The notes under the pieces are model-generated. The model did no database searches, was not told the origin of the DNA, and saw only the letters and a list, made by a program, of their open reading frames with translations. The position numbers and the translations under genes are program-made. From Candidatus Puniceispirillum marinum IMCC1322 (GTDB taxonomy: Bacteria; Pseudomonadota; Alphaproteobacteria; Puniceispirillales; Puniceispirillaceae), in NCBI RefSeq assembly GCF_000024465.1, contig NC_014010.1, positions 2,641,001 to 2,705,000 on the forward strand: a DNA stretch of 64,000 nt, in the 5' to 3' direction. Positions 17,286-25,621 of the stretch are shown piece by piece (the stretch's first letter is position 1; each line of letters opens with the position of its first letter).

Positions 17286-18215
17286 ATGGAGGAGGGCAAG
17301 GCACCCGCTAACGACTGGCAGCATTTTGTCGGGATTGACTGGTCAGGTGCCAAAGGTGCAACGCATCAAGGTATCCAACTTGCAATAGCCGCGCCCGGAC
17401 GGGGCGCGCCTGTTGGGATATATCCAACTGATAGCACAGACTGGAGCCGCGAAGCGGTTCGCGATTATCTTATCGATCTGGTATCGTCGGGCATCGGGTC
17501 AATTCTGGTGGGAATCGATTTTGCCTTTGCGCATCCGTTTCACGATCAGGATAGCTATTTCCCCGGTCAGGATATGTCACCTGCAAACGCCGCCGATTTA
17601 TGGCAGCTTGTCGAGACAGTGAATAAAGATAATCTGCATCTTTATGGTGGCGCGATGTTCACCACTGAACCGTGGGGCGATTATTATCTGGCACCGCCAG
17701 TCTATGGCAAGGGGGCGCCATTCTATCAATCACGTCGTCGTCTTGCCGAAACAGCCTGCCGTGAAGCCGGGCGTAGCCCATCGCCGACATTCAAGGCGGT
17801 TGGTGCCGATAATGTGGCCACCGGTTCGATGGCAGGGATGCGCCTGTTGCATCAGCTTAAAAAACAACTTGGCGCGCAGGTGGCGATGTGGCCATTCGAT
17901 GATCTGGACGCGGTGACGGCATCGCGATTGACGCTGGTGGAAATTTTCCCAAGCTATCATTTTCATCGCGCTGGCTTTGATCCGGCGAATAAGGCGGCAC
18001 GAGATTCCGGTTTTATGTCGGACGCGCTGGGTGCCTATGATAGTGATGGCGTTTCGCCAGATTATGCCCCGCGCGGGCGTGATGCCGACGAAGCCGATGC
18101 CATGATCGCGGCGGCGGCATTACGGTTTTTCGCGCCGCATGCCGCTTATTGGCAGAGGGTGGAACACGCCAAGCGCGAAGGCTGGATTTTTGGGGTGCCG
18201 GCAAAGTCTGGCTAG
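17286..18215 (+). CDS. DUF429-family protein (RNase H-like fold)
   Basis: A 309-residue protein. The first strand with acidic residue (FVGIDWSGAKGA), the second (ILVGIDFAFAHPF) and the late DADEADAMIAAAALRFF block form the acidic triad pattern of the RNase H-like DUF429 family, of unknown function. It starts 8 bp after pgi (a GTG overlapping the pgi stop at 17274 is an alternative), so the two are probably co-transcribed. Its end overlaps the convergent PhzF gene by 4 bp. Confidence 0.75.
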   Translation: MEEGKAPANDWQHFVGIDWSGAKGATHQGIQLAIAAPGRGAPVGIYPTDSTDWSREAVRDYLIDLVSSGIGSILVGIDFAFAHPFHDQDSYFPGQDMSPANAADLWQLVETVNKDNLHLYGGAMFTTEPWGDYYLAPPVYGKGAPFYQSRRRLAETACREAGRSPSPTFKAVGADNVATGSMAGMRLLHQLKKQLGAQVAMWPFDDLDAVTASRLTLVEIFPSYHFHRAGFDPANKAARDSGFMSDALGAYDSDGVSPDYAPRGRDADEADAMIAAAALRFFAPHAAYWQRVEHAKREGWIFGVPAKSG

Positions 18216-19132
18216 TGGGGGTGGCTGGCCTCATCTGGCACTAAAAATCTGCCCTCGGCCATCCTTACCGCCGCACCAGCTATGCTGACCTCGATTAGGG
18301 TTTCATTCTCAACGATTGTGGTGAGCATGATCTGGCTGGGGCGTCCCATCTTCATGCCCTGATGAATCAAAATTCTTTTCTGTCCATTCGGCAATAGCCC
18401 CTTTGCGTGAAGCAAACCCGATAATGCAACGGCGGCCGAACCTGTCGCGGGGTCTTCTGCAATGCCCTCGGATGGTGAGAAAGAGCGCACGTGGATAATG
18501 TTATCGTCATACGCGGCAAGACAAAATACGATCAGTGCCGCATCAATCATCTGGCCGCTGCCGATAGGCGTAAAACACGATGAATTAATGTCAATGGCAT
18601 GAAGCGTATCAGTTGTTTTGACTTCGGCAAAAGCAAAGCGTGGTCCCGATGACCATAGATTATTAATGGGTGGGTTGACAAAATCCTGATCTGTCAGACC
18701 AGTTGCCTTTGCTATTTCGGCACGTGCAGGGGCGGTGCCAACAGCATAAGGCAAAACAGGTGCGATGGCTTTGGCGATTCTGGTATCGTTATCAAAACTA
18801 CATATAATCGTGCCAGCTTCGCAGGTGAGATGAAAATCACGGCCATCATCAGGAACAAGGCCGCTATCAGCTAGCGCGGCAATGCTGCCGATTGTTGGAT
18901 GACCTGCAAAGGGGAGTTCGCCATTGGGCATAAATATCCGCAGATGCGCTGTTGCATGATCGGATGTTGGTGCAAACAGAAACACGGTTTCCGACAGATT
19001 CATTTCGCGGGCGATTGCCTGCATATGGTGCGACGCTATATCTTCGCCATGCGTAAAAATAGCCAATGGATTGCCACCAAACGGCGTGTCGGTGAAAACG
19101 TCATAGATCAGATAAGCTGTTGTGTTTGGCAT
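18212..19132 (-). CDS. PhzF-family isomerase/epimerase
   Basis: A 306-residue protein of the PhzF / diaminopimelate epimerase-like fold. Motifs: FGGNPLAIF at the N-terminus, the catalytic Glu in MNLSETVFLF, AGHPTIGS, and EDPATGSAAVALSGLL in the second half. Family members isomerise diverse small acids; no phenazine operon is near, so the substrate here is unknown. The length and motif order are normal. Confidence 0.85.
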   Translation of the reverse strand: MPNTTAYLIYDVFTDTPFGGNPLAIFTHGEDIASHHMQAIAREMNLSETVFLFAPTSDHATAHLRIFMPNGELPFAGHPTIGSIAALADSGLVPDDGRDFHLTCEAGTIICSFDNDTRIAKAIAPVLPYAVGTAPARAEIAKATGLTDQDFVNPPINNLWSSGPRFAFAEVKTTDTLHAIDINSSCFTPIGSGQMIDAALIVFCLAAYDDNIIHVRSFSPSEGIAEDPATGSAAVALSGLLHAKGLLPNGQKRILIHQGMKMGRPSQIMLTTIVENETLIEVSIAGAAVRMAEGRFLVPDEASHPH

Positions 19133-19204
19133 AGGCGATTTTGCACCTAATTAACAAAAATTGAAAATATATTCGGTCGTGTATCCTATCTGCCTCTAAT
19201 GCCG

Positions 19205-20179
19205 CTATCTCAAAACTGTGTCAGATGAAAACCATTCACCACTGTCTTCAAACCGCATTGATATCTGCATGAATGTCTTTCTGTTGTCATGAATGCGGTC
19301 AAGTTCCGAGTCCAGAACCATTATGTATTTTATGCCTTTATATGTAGTGGCTTCAATTTTGTCCGGCTTGCCGTAGTTAAAATGCTTGTACCCTGTCAGA
19401 TCAAATACATTTTCATTAGCCCAATAAATTGCATATCTGAGGTTGGCTTTGGGTAAGCGTGCAAGTTTGGCATGAACAGCTTCAAACCATGGATTCGTCG
19501 ATGTAAACAGGATGGCATCATGTTTTTTATGATACTTTAGTACCGAGCCGCCACTTCCCCGAATTGTGCGCCAGTCATTCATGTTGATGGGCAAAAACGG
19601 CTTATCTATTTTGTCTCTTTTTTTATCACGTGTCTTTGTCGTCTTGTCTTTGGTTTGTGATAGAGTCTTGCCATTGACGATTTCATCGCATGTGCCCCAG
19701 ACATATCCGATATGCGTATAACCTGTTCCAAATTCCATACGGCTGGCGATTTTGTTGGTGGTGAAGAAATAGCTGTAGATACGTTTGGCATCATAGGATT
19801 TGCCGTGCTTGTCTTTGGGGCGTTCCAGATATGTCCATTCGATGCGTTCATCATTGCGCTTGGTGATTTTGCCTTTGAGCTTTGCATAATAGCTCTGAAA
19901 GAAAATCTGGTCGCCGACAATGCGGTGTTTTTGCCATGGGGGAATCCAGCCTTTGGCAAATTTGGCAGAATAATTGGTGTTATTATTATATTTGTCAAAA
20001 GTGCAATCGAGTAGAAAATCCCTGTCGCCAACCTGTCCGGCGGTGGCGCTGGTGCTGGCAAGGGGCAGGACAATCAGGGGCAGGGCGATCAAAAGCGCCG
20101 TAATCGCGCGCCAGACTGTCAGATGCGTAATATGCGTGGGCATGACGCTTTGCAGGGCGGTTGTAAAATGAGTGCGCAT
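19205..20179 (-). CDS. Exported hypothetical protein (324 aa)
   Basis: A secreted or periplasmic protein of unknown family. ATG at 20179 follows GGAGGACAGGT. The N-terminal region holds a hydrophobic signal segment (LLIALPLIVLPLASTSATAG). The mature part is rich in Lys, Tyr and Trp, has a Cys pair (LLDCTFDKY and WGTCDEI) that could form a disulfide, and a basic stretch at 19610-19660 (KTKTRDKKRDKIDK type). No catalytic motif was recognised. It is transcribed alone. Confidence 0.65.
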   Translation of the reverse strand: MRTHFTTALQSVMPTHITHLTVWRAITALLIALPLIVLPLASTSATAGQVGDRDFLLDCTFDKYNNNTNYSAKFAKGWIPPWQKHRIVGDQIFFQSYYAKLKGKITKRNDERIEWTYLERPKDKHGKSYDAKRIYSYFFTTNKIASRMEFGTGYTHIGYVWGTCDEIVNGKTLSQTKDKTTKTRDKKRDKIDKPFLPINMNDWRTIRGSGGSVLKYHKKHDAILFTSTNPWFEAVHAKLARLPKANLRYAIYWANENVFDLTGYKHFNYGKPDKIEATTYKGIKYIMVLDSELDRIHDNRKTFMQISMRFEDSGEWFSSDTVLR

Positions 20180-20330
20180 GATACCTGTCCTCCACCTATC
20201 TTTAAGGATGAGAATAACAAGAAACATTTAAAGAAACGTTAATGTGGGCAAAGGCTGTTATTTGTTTGCCGATAGATGCGTCCTAGGGTTAACTTTGTTT
20301 TCCCCTTATTCTTTATGACGGAGACCCATC

Positions 20331-21473
20331 ATGCCAGCCTTATTGCCCGATATTGATCCCGATGGATTGCTTGAATATTCAGTCGTGTTCACTGACCGTT
20401 CGTTAAATTCAATGTCTAGTAAATTTCAGGCTGTGATGCGGGATATTTCCGGTGCACTCAAGCGGGCCTATAACGCGCATTCGGTGATCGCCATTCCGGG
20501 TGGTGGCACCTATGGTATGGAAGCGATCGCGCGGCAATTTGCCGATGACCAGCATGTGATGATTATCCGCAATGGCTGGTTCAGTTTCCGCTGGAGTGAG
20601 ATTCTGGAGAAAGGCAAAATTGCCAAAAGCAGCACGGTGCTGGTGGCGGCGCGGCAACAGGATGGCGATGGTGATAACCGCCAGACGCCCTTTGCGCCAC
20701 ATGCTATTGATGATGTCTGTGCACAGATCGCGCGTGAAAAACCGGCGGTGGTGTTTGCCCCGCATGTGGAAACATCTGCCGGCATGATCTTGCCGGATGA
20801 TTATATCCGCGCCGTGTCCGATGCGGTACATGCGGTTGGTGGGTTATTCGTGCTTGATTGTGTGGCGTCAGGTGCCTTGTGGGTTGATATGCAAGCCTGT
20901 GGGGTCGATGTTTTGTTGAGCGCCCCGCAAAAGGGCTGGAGCGCATCACCTTGTAGCGGACTGGTCATGCTGTCGCAAACGGCACGCGAAAAAATCGAAG
21001 ATACCAATGCTGCCAGCTATGTCTGCGATCTGAAGAAATGGCTAGGCATAATGGAAACCTATGAAAATGGTGGCCATGCCTATCATGCGACTATGCCAAC
21101 CGACGCGCTGGCCACATTCCGCGATGCCTTGCTGGAAACCGAAGCCTATGGTTTTGAAAAAACCCGACAAGAGCAGATTGATCTTGGTGCGGCGATCCGC
21201 AGCCTGCTGGAAAGCCGGGGCTTTCGTTCGGTGGCTGCATCCGGATTTCAGGCGCCATCGGTTGTTGTCAGTTTCACCGATGATGACAATCTGAAAAATG
21301 GTAGCAAATTTGCCGCTTGTGGGGTGCAAATTGCCGCCGGTGTGCCATTGGAATGTGGCGAGGGGCCGGATTATAAAAGCTTCCGTATTGGGCTGTTCGG
21401 CCTCGATAAGCTACATAATTGCGAGCGCACAGTTGCCAATTTTGCCGCGGCACTCGATAAAATCGTCAGCTAG
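20331..21473 (+). CDS. Class V aminotransferase
   Basis: A 380-residue PLP enzyme of fold type I, class V. The Schiff-base Lys is K201 in VLLSAPQKGWSASP; PLP-binding Asp is in FVLDCVASGALW and the APHVETSAG block precedes it; IPGGGTYGMEA is the cofactor phosphate loop. It resembles serine-pyruvate/alanine-glyoxylate and phosphonoacetaldehyde-forming aminotransferases. Whether it uses serine, alanine, glyoxylate or 2-aminoethylphosphonate cannot be said. It is preceded by GGAG in TGACGGAGACCCATC and ATG. Its end overlaps the next, convergent, gene by 8 bp. Confidence 0.8.
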   Translation: MPALLPDIDPDGLLEYSVVFTDRSLNSMSSKFQAVMRDISGALKRAYNAHSVIAIPGGGTYGMEAIARQFADDQHVMIIRNGWFSFRWSEILEKGKIAKSSTVLVAARQQDGDGDNRQTPFAPHAIDDVCAQIAREKPAVVFAPHVETSAGMILPDDYIRAVSDAVHAVGGLFVLDCVASGALWVDMQACGVDVLLSAPQKGWSASPCSGLVMLSQTAREKIEDTNAASYVCDLKKWLGIMETYENGGHAYHATMPTDALATFRDALLETEAYGFEKTRQEQIDLGAAIRSLLESRGFRSVAASGFQAPSVVVSFTDDDNLKNGSKFAACGVQIAAGVPLECGEGPDYKSFRIGLFGLDKLHNCERTVANFAAALDKIVS

Positions 21474-21675
21474 CCAGTTGTGCCATATAGGTCTTGCTGT
21501 ACCAGTCAAACATCAAAATACAGGCGATGATGACGGTGGCAAAACCAGCATAATGCAGAATCCGTTTGGCGCGCTCTGACAAGTTGCTTTTGCTGACGAA
21601 AACCGAGGCAAGATAAAGTGCGCCCACAAGAAGCAGGAAGCCAATGCCGCCAACAAGAACGATATCAATTTTCAT
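21466..21675 (-). CDS. Small two-helix membrane protein (69 aa)
   Basis: Two hydrophobic segments (VLVGGIGFLLLVGALYLAS and a second in FATVIIACILMFDW) flank a short basic loop (SKSNLSERAKR). AGAGGG lies upstream of the ATG. The family is not recognised. It overlaps the end of the convergent aminotransferase gene. Confidence 0.6.
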   Translation of the reverse strand: MKIDIVLVGGIGFLLLVGALYLASVFVSKSNLSERAKRILHYAGFATVIIACILMFDWYSKTYMAQLAS

Positions 21676-21760
21676 GTAACCCTCTGACTAAATTTGTCTG
21701 ATTATGTCTAGCAAGGCTGAAGATGGGGCGCACGTGAAATCGGCCTGCTTGATTGATGTT

Positions 21761-22012
21761 TCACCCTTTATAGCCAGCGCATAAAGCCAGTTTGACATCA
21801 CGCGACAGGGCTTTGATGGCATATTCACGCTGGCTGGCATGGCTTCGGTCTTGACAGGTTTCATGATAGACTAGCACAAAGGGGCCGCGTCCCTTGGTAT
21901 ATTTTGCCCCAAGTCCGGCACTATGTGCGGTAATGCGGGCATCCAGATCATTGGTGATGCCGGTATAGAGGCTATTATCGGCACATTTAAGAATATAGAC
22001 GACCCATTGCAT
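21761..22012 (-). CDS. GIY-YIG domain protein (UPF0213/YhbQ-like)
   Basis: An 83-residue single-domain GIY-YIG protein: WVVYILKCADNSLYTGITND carries the paired strands, with the usual Arg in LDARITAHSAG and the catalytic-type Glu in SQREYAIKAL. Stand-alone members of this group have structure-specific DNA nuclease activity of unclear role. A GTG at 22024 is an alternative start 4 codons upstream. Confidence 0.85.
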   Translation of the reverse strand: MQWVVYILKCADNSLYTGITNDLDARITAHSAGLGAKYTKGRGPFVLVYHETCQDRSHASQREYAIKALSRDVKLALCAGYKG

Positions 22013-22099
22013 CGAAGGCTTCACCCGGTTGCGTGTTTAGGTATGATAGCTTTACGCGAAAAAGACCGATTAGGGTATGAATTTTCAAGGTATAAACTA

Positions 22100-23284
22100 A
22101 TGCGTTTTTCTTATGATGTGGTGATTATCGGGGCTGGAGCCGCCGGATTGATGTGTGCGATTGCGGCAGGCAAGCGCGGCCGTCAGGTCGTTGTGCTGGA
22201 CCACGCGCGCAAGATTGCCGAGAAAATCCGTATTTCGGGTGGTGGGCGGTGTAATTTCACCAATCGATATACCAGTCCAGATGCGTTTCTGTCGCATAAC
22301 CCGCATTTCATGAAATCGGCGTTGCAGCAATATTCGCAACATGATTTTGTGGCGCTTGTCGAAAAGCATGGCATTGCCTATCACGAAAAGAAACTAGGTC
22401 AGCTATTCTGTGATGAATCGGCGCAGGATATTATCACTATGCTACTCGATGAATGTGCTGATGCAGGTGTTACGGTCACCAGCGAAACGCATATTGAGGC
22501 GGTTGCCAAGACACCGCAAGGCAGATACGAGATCGTGTCGGATCGGGGCACCTATGACGCAGAATCACTGGTGATTGCCAGCGGCGGCCTGTCGATTCCG
22601 AAAATTGGTGCCACCGGCTTTGGTTATGATATTGCGCGCCAGTTCGGGCTTGGGATCCGCCAGACAAGCGCGGGGCTGGTGCCTTTGACATTCGCCGCCG
22701 AGCTGTTAGCACGATGCAAGGACATATCAGGCTTATCGGTTGAGGCCGAAGTGCAATGTGGCAAGACACAATTTGCCGAAGGGCTGTTATTCACACATCG
22801 CGGCCTGAGTGGGCCATCGATTTTACAGATTTCATCCTATTGGGACGTCGGCCAGACGCTTTCGGTCAATCTGGCACCAGCTCATGATATGCGCAATGTG
22901 ATGACTGACAAAAAGCGTAGCCATCCAAAACAGGATGCCCAGACGATCCTGTCCGAATTCATGCCCAAACGGCTGGCGAGCCTGTTTTGCGCGCTTCATG
23001 ACAGTGCGGGAAGGCTGGCCGATATACCGGATAAAAAGCTGACAATATTGGGTATGGCTGTGAATGATTGGCAGGTTCTGCCAAATGGCACCGAAGGTTA
23101 TCGGACTGCCGAGGTGACGCTGGGCGGTGTTGATACCGATGATCTGTCATCAAAAACCATGCAAGCGCGCCAGATTGACGGGCTGTATTTCATCGGCGAG
23201 GTTGTTGATGTGACAGGCCATCTTGGCGGCTATAATTTCCAATGGGCATGGTCATCAGGCTATGTGGCAGGACAATATGCCTAG
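22100..23284 (+). CDS. HI0933-family NAD(P)/FAD-dependent oxidoreductase
   Basis: A 394-residue flavoprotein of the YhiN/HI0933 group. N-terminal FAD motif VVIIGAGAAGLMCAIAAG, then the family hallmark IRISGGGRCNFTN, the mid LVIASGGLSIPKIGATGFGY block and C-terminal GGYNFQWAWSSG. The reaction is not firmly known for this group. ATG 22100 was chosen because the FAD fold starts right after it and AAGG lies 9 bases upstream; further upstream in-frame codons overlap the GIY-YIG gene and look non-coding. Confidence 0.85.
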   Translation: MRFSYDVVIIGAGAAGLMCAIAAGKRGRQVVVLDHARKIAEKIRISGGGRCNFTNRYTSPDAFLSHNPHFMKSALQQYSQHDFVALVEKHGIAYHEKKLGQLFCDESAQDIITMLLDECADAGVTVTSETHIEAVAKTPQGRYEIVSDRGTYDAESLVIASGGLSIPKIGATGFGYDIARQFGLGIRQTSAGLVPLTFAAELLARCKDISGLSVEAEVQCGKTQFAEGLLFTHRGLSGPSILQISSYWDVGQTLSVNLAPAHDMRNVMTDKKRSHPKQDAQTILSEFMPKRLASLFCALHDSAGRLADIPDKKLTILGMAVNDWQVLPNGTEGYRTAEVTLGGVDTDDLSSKTMQARQIDGLYFIGEVVDVTGHLGGYNFQWAWSSGYVAGQYA

Positions 23285-23290
23285 CGACAA

Positions 23291-23944
23291 TCAGGTGACC
23301 TGTTCGAAGTCACCATTTTTTTCATTATAAAAATACAGATCGCCTTCACCAATATCATTCCAAAGGCCATGCAGTGACAGCGTATCATTCTCGACAGCAT
23401 GTTTGACAAAGGGAAAGCTCATAAGATTTTCCAGTGACACCAAAACACCTTCGCGTTCCAGTGCGGCAATTTGTTGCTCTTCGGTTTCCAGATGCTTAAC
23501 GCGCTCAAAGCCAGGACGCAGGATATCCATCCAGCGCCCAACAAAGCTGGTGCTTTCTTCGAGTTGGGGTGCCTTGCCCGAACACATCTGGTGACAGCCA
23601 TTGACGCCGCCGCATCCCGAATGACCCAGAACAATGATATGCGCAACCCCCAGGCTTGTGACCGCATATTCAACCGCCGCCGAGGTGCCATGATAATCGC
23701 CTGTTGGTGAATAGGGTGGCACCAGATTGGCAACATTGCGGTGAATGAAGAATTCGCCCGTATCAGAACCGAACATGGCAGTCACATGAACGCGGCTATC
23801 ACAACATGAAATAACCATCGCGCGCGGATGCTGGCCTTCTTCAGCAAGATGTTTGTACCAAACCTTGTTTTCGACAAATTTGGTTGCTTTCCATCCCTGA
23901 AAACGCTGGATCAAATAGGCAGGTAGGGGGGCTGCATTCGTCAT
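23291..23944 (-). CDS. Beta-class carbonic anhydrase
   Basis: A 217-residue cytosolic beta carbonic anhydrase that interconverts CO2 and bicarbonate. Zinc ligands are seen in VISCCDSRV and in VLGHSGCGGV, and the Asp-Arg dyad is in CDSR. The central RNVANLVPP and AAVEYAVTSLGV blocks are standard. It converges with the flavoprotein gene, 6 bp apart. Bicarbonate supply for carboxylases is the usual role. Confidence 0.92.
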   Translation of the reverse strand: MTNAAPLPAYLIQRFQGWKATKFVENKVWYKHLAEEGQHPRAMVISCCDSRVHVTAMFGSDTGEFFIHRNVANLVPPYSPTGDYHGTSAAVEYAVTSLGVAHIIVLGHSGCGGVNGCHQMCSGKAPQLEESTSFVGRWMDILRPGFERVKHLETEEQQIAALEREGVLVSLENLMSFPFVKHAVENDTLSLHGLWNDIGEGDLYFYNEKNGDFEQVT

Positions 23945-24075
23945 TTATCTATCCTGATCGTGTCTGAATTTAGTTCAAAACAATGCCACAATTTAGCGAC
24001 TATACGCCTAAAAATCTAGATGGCTATATGGCTATCTATAAGTTAAATATCGATAGGTGATACTTGTAATGGTGC

Positions 24076-25011
24076 TTATTGATTAAAATCATCCGGATAG
24101 CGCTGGCCAAGCTCGTGAATGATGTTGTCGAGGAATTTCGCCGCTGCGACAGGCAGAACACGGCCTTTTAACTGGCCAATATGTAATATGCCAGCTGGCA
24201 CATCGTCAATATCAAAGGGGCGCGCCACAATATCAGATTCCAGCTTTGTTTCATTCGAAGTGATGCCGGGCTCTAGGCTGATCGGAATCTGGAATGAAAT
24301 GGCATGTTCATGCACAAGATAATTCTGCATAAATTCAAAACTATCGGATTCGATGATTGTATTCATCTTGATGTTGCGTTTCATCTGCCCGACATCAAGC
24401 AGTTGCCGCACGCCGCTTTTGGCCGTTGGCAAGATGGCAGGCACATCAATGCAATCGCGCAGACGAATAACGTCCTTTTTGGCAAGCGGATGTGATGCTG
24501 ACATCAAACAATGCACGGTCTGACGGGCGGTGGCGATGACCTGAAAATCAGTGGTGCGCACGGGGGCAAAAACAAAAGCAAGGTCAGCATCAAGCGATAG
24601 CAGTGACGCCTCGGCAGCATCGCCATATTGGCGCAATAATTCAAAGGTAACAGCATTATGCTGGCCTCGATAATGCGCCACCAATTCAGGCAGGAAAAAT
24701 CGCAGCACATCGGCACCGCCAGCAATCTTGACATGACCACGGCGGACGCCAGTTAAATCCGATATCTGGGATTGAACACGGGCTAGGTCGGCGATCTGGT
24801 TACGGACATGCTGGACAAATAATTCACCTGCCGTGTTCAGACGCACCCCGCTGGGCAGTCTTTCGAAAAGAGGTTGCCCAAGCTCATCTTCTACCTGCAG
24901 GATCCGGCGATTCAAGGCCGTTGAGGTGATGGCTAGTTTTTCAGCCGCTTTACGGATCGATTTTTCACGCGCGACAGCGTCTATAAAGCGCAAATTGGTC
25001 ATATGCCGCAT
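24076..25011 (-). CDS. LysR-family transcriptional regulator
   Basis: A 311-residue LysR-type regulator: winged helix-turn-helix at residues 5-62 (FIDAVAREKSIRKAAEKLAITSTALNRRI), then a periplasmic-binding-like effector domain. ATG 25011 was chosen because AGGAGA lies 9 bases upstream; a longer frame to 25107 would add a cysteine-containing leader that is not typical. It is divergent from glnK-amtB and shares a 255-bp intergenic region that contains a strong palindrome (25074-25100), a possible target. Effector unknown. Confidence 0.85.
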   Translation of the reverse strand: MRHMTNLRFIDAVAREKSIRKAAEKLAITSTALNRRILQVEDELGQPLFERLPSGVRLNTAGELFVQHVRNQIADLARVQSQISDLTGVRRGHVKIAGGADVLRFFLPELVAHYRGQHNAVTFELLRQYGDAAEASLLSLDADLAFVFAPVRTTDFQVIATARQTVHCLMSASHPLAKKDVIRLRDCIDVPAILPTAKSGVRQLLDVGQMKRNIKMNTIIESDSFEFMQNYLVHEHAISFQIPISLEPGITSNETKLESDIVARPFDIDDVPAGILHIGQLKGRVLPVAAAKFLDNIIHELGQRYPDDFNQ

Positions 25012-25073
25012 CGGGTTGGTCTCCTGCCTGCCTGTATCGTCAACTGATCGTGTATTAGACCCCGCTAAATAAC

Positions 25074-25100
25074 ATGGTGATGCAAAAAACGCATCACCAT
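25074..25100. promoter_or_regulatory. Perfect 10-bp inverted repeat between lysR and glnK
   Basis: Arms ATGGTGATGC (25074-25083) and GCATCACCAT (25091-25100) are perfect, with a 7-base A-rich centre. It lies 63 bp upstream of the LysR start and 167 bp upstream of glnK. It could be the operator of the LysR protein or a nitrogen-control site. It does not match the usual NtrC site (TGCAC...GTGCA). Confidence 0.5.
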
Positions 25101-25266
25101 AATGCAAAATGAGCAGAATTTTTTTTCAGCATAGTTGGTTAGTAACTCACTTGCGTCTGTATGAAGGCGCTTATCGTGGGTGCATTCAAAACCGAATGTT
25201 CCAAGATGATTTACAGGAGGGGGCGTCGCGCCCAAGCAAAGCGACCGGCCCAAGGAAGGATTGAGT

Positions 25267-25605
25267 ATGAAATATATTGTGGCAATTATTCAACCAAGTC
25301 GGCTCACGGCGGTGCATGAAGCATTGGTAGCTGTTGGTGTAGAAGGGCTGACGTCCAGTGAAGTTCAGGGATATGGACGGCAGAAAGGCAAAAGCGAAAT
25401 TTATCGCGGTGCTGAATATACAGTTCATTTCCTGCCCAAGGTAAAGATCGAGCTCGCTGTCTCTGCTGAAATGGCAGACAAGGCGGTTGAAGCGATCAAG
25501 AGTGTCAGCGCTACAGGCAAGATCGGCGACGGCAAAATTTTCATTTTGAATCTTGAAGATGCAATGCGCATTCGCACCGGTGAAACCGGTGTTGATGCTC
25601 TGTAA
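25267..25605 (+). CDS. glnK: PII nitrogen regulatory protein GlnK
   Basis: A 112-residue PII signal protein. The T-loop (GYGRQKGKSEIYRGAEYTVHF) places Tyr at position 51, the residue uridylylated by GlnD, and the C-terminal signature (TGKIGDGKIFILNLEDAMRIRTGE) is complete. It senses 2-oxoglutarate, ATP/ADP and glutamine state, and blocks AmtB. ATG 25267 has GAAGGA 6 bases upstream. It lies 16 bp before amtB, the classic glnK-amtB pair. A GC-rich hairpin (GGGCG/CGCCC, 25218-25230 region) is in the leader. Confidence 0.95.
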   Translation: MKYIVAIIQPSRLTAVHEALVAVGVEGLTSSEVQGYGRQKGKSEIYRGAEYTVHFLPKVKIELAVSAEMADKAVEAIKSVSATGKIGDGKIFILNLEDAMRIRTGETGVDAL

Positions 25606-25621
25606 GAAAAGGGAGTTTCTA

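Noticed and set aside
25012-25266. Sigma-54 promoter (GG-N10-GC) for glnK-amtB
   Set aside because: No element with the right spacing was found by eye.
25200-25266. Glutamine riboswitch (glnA-type) in the glnK leader
   Set aside because: The GC-rich hairpin lacks the conserved glnA-RNA bases known to me.
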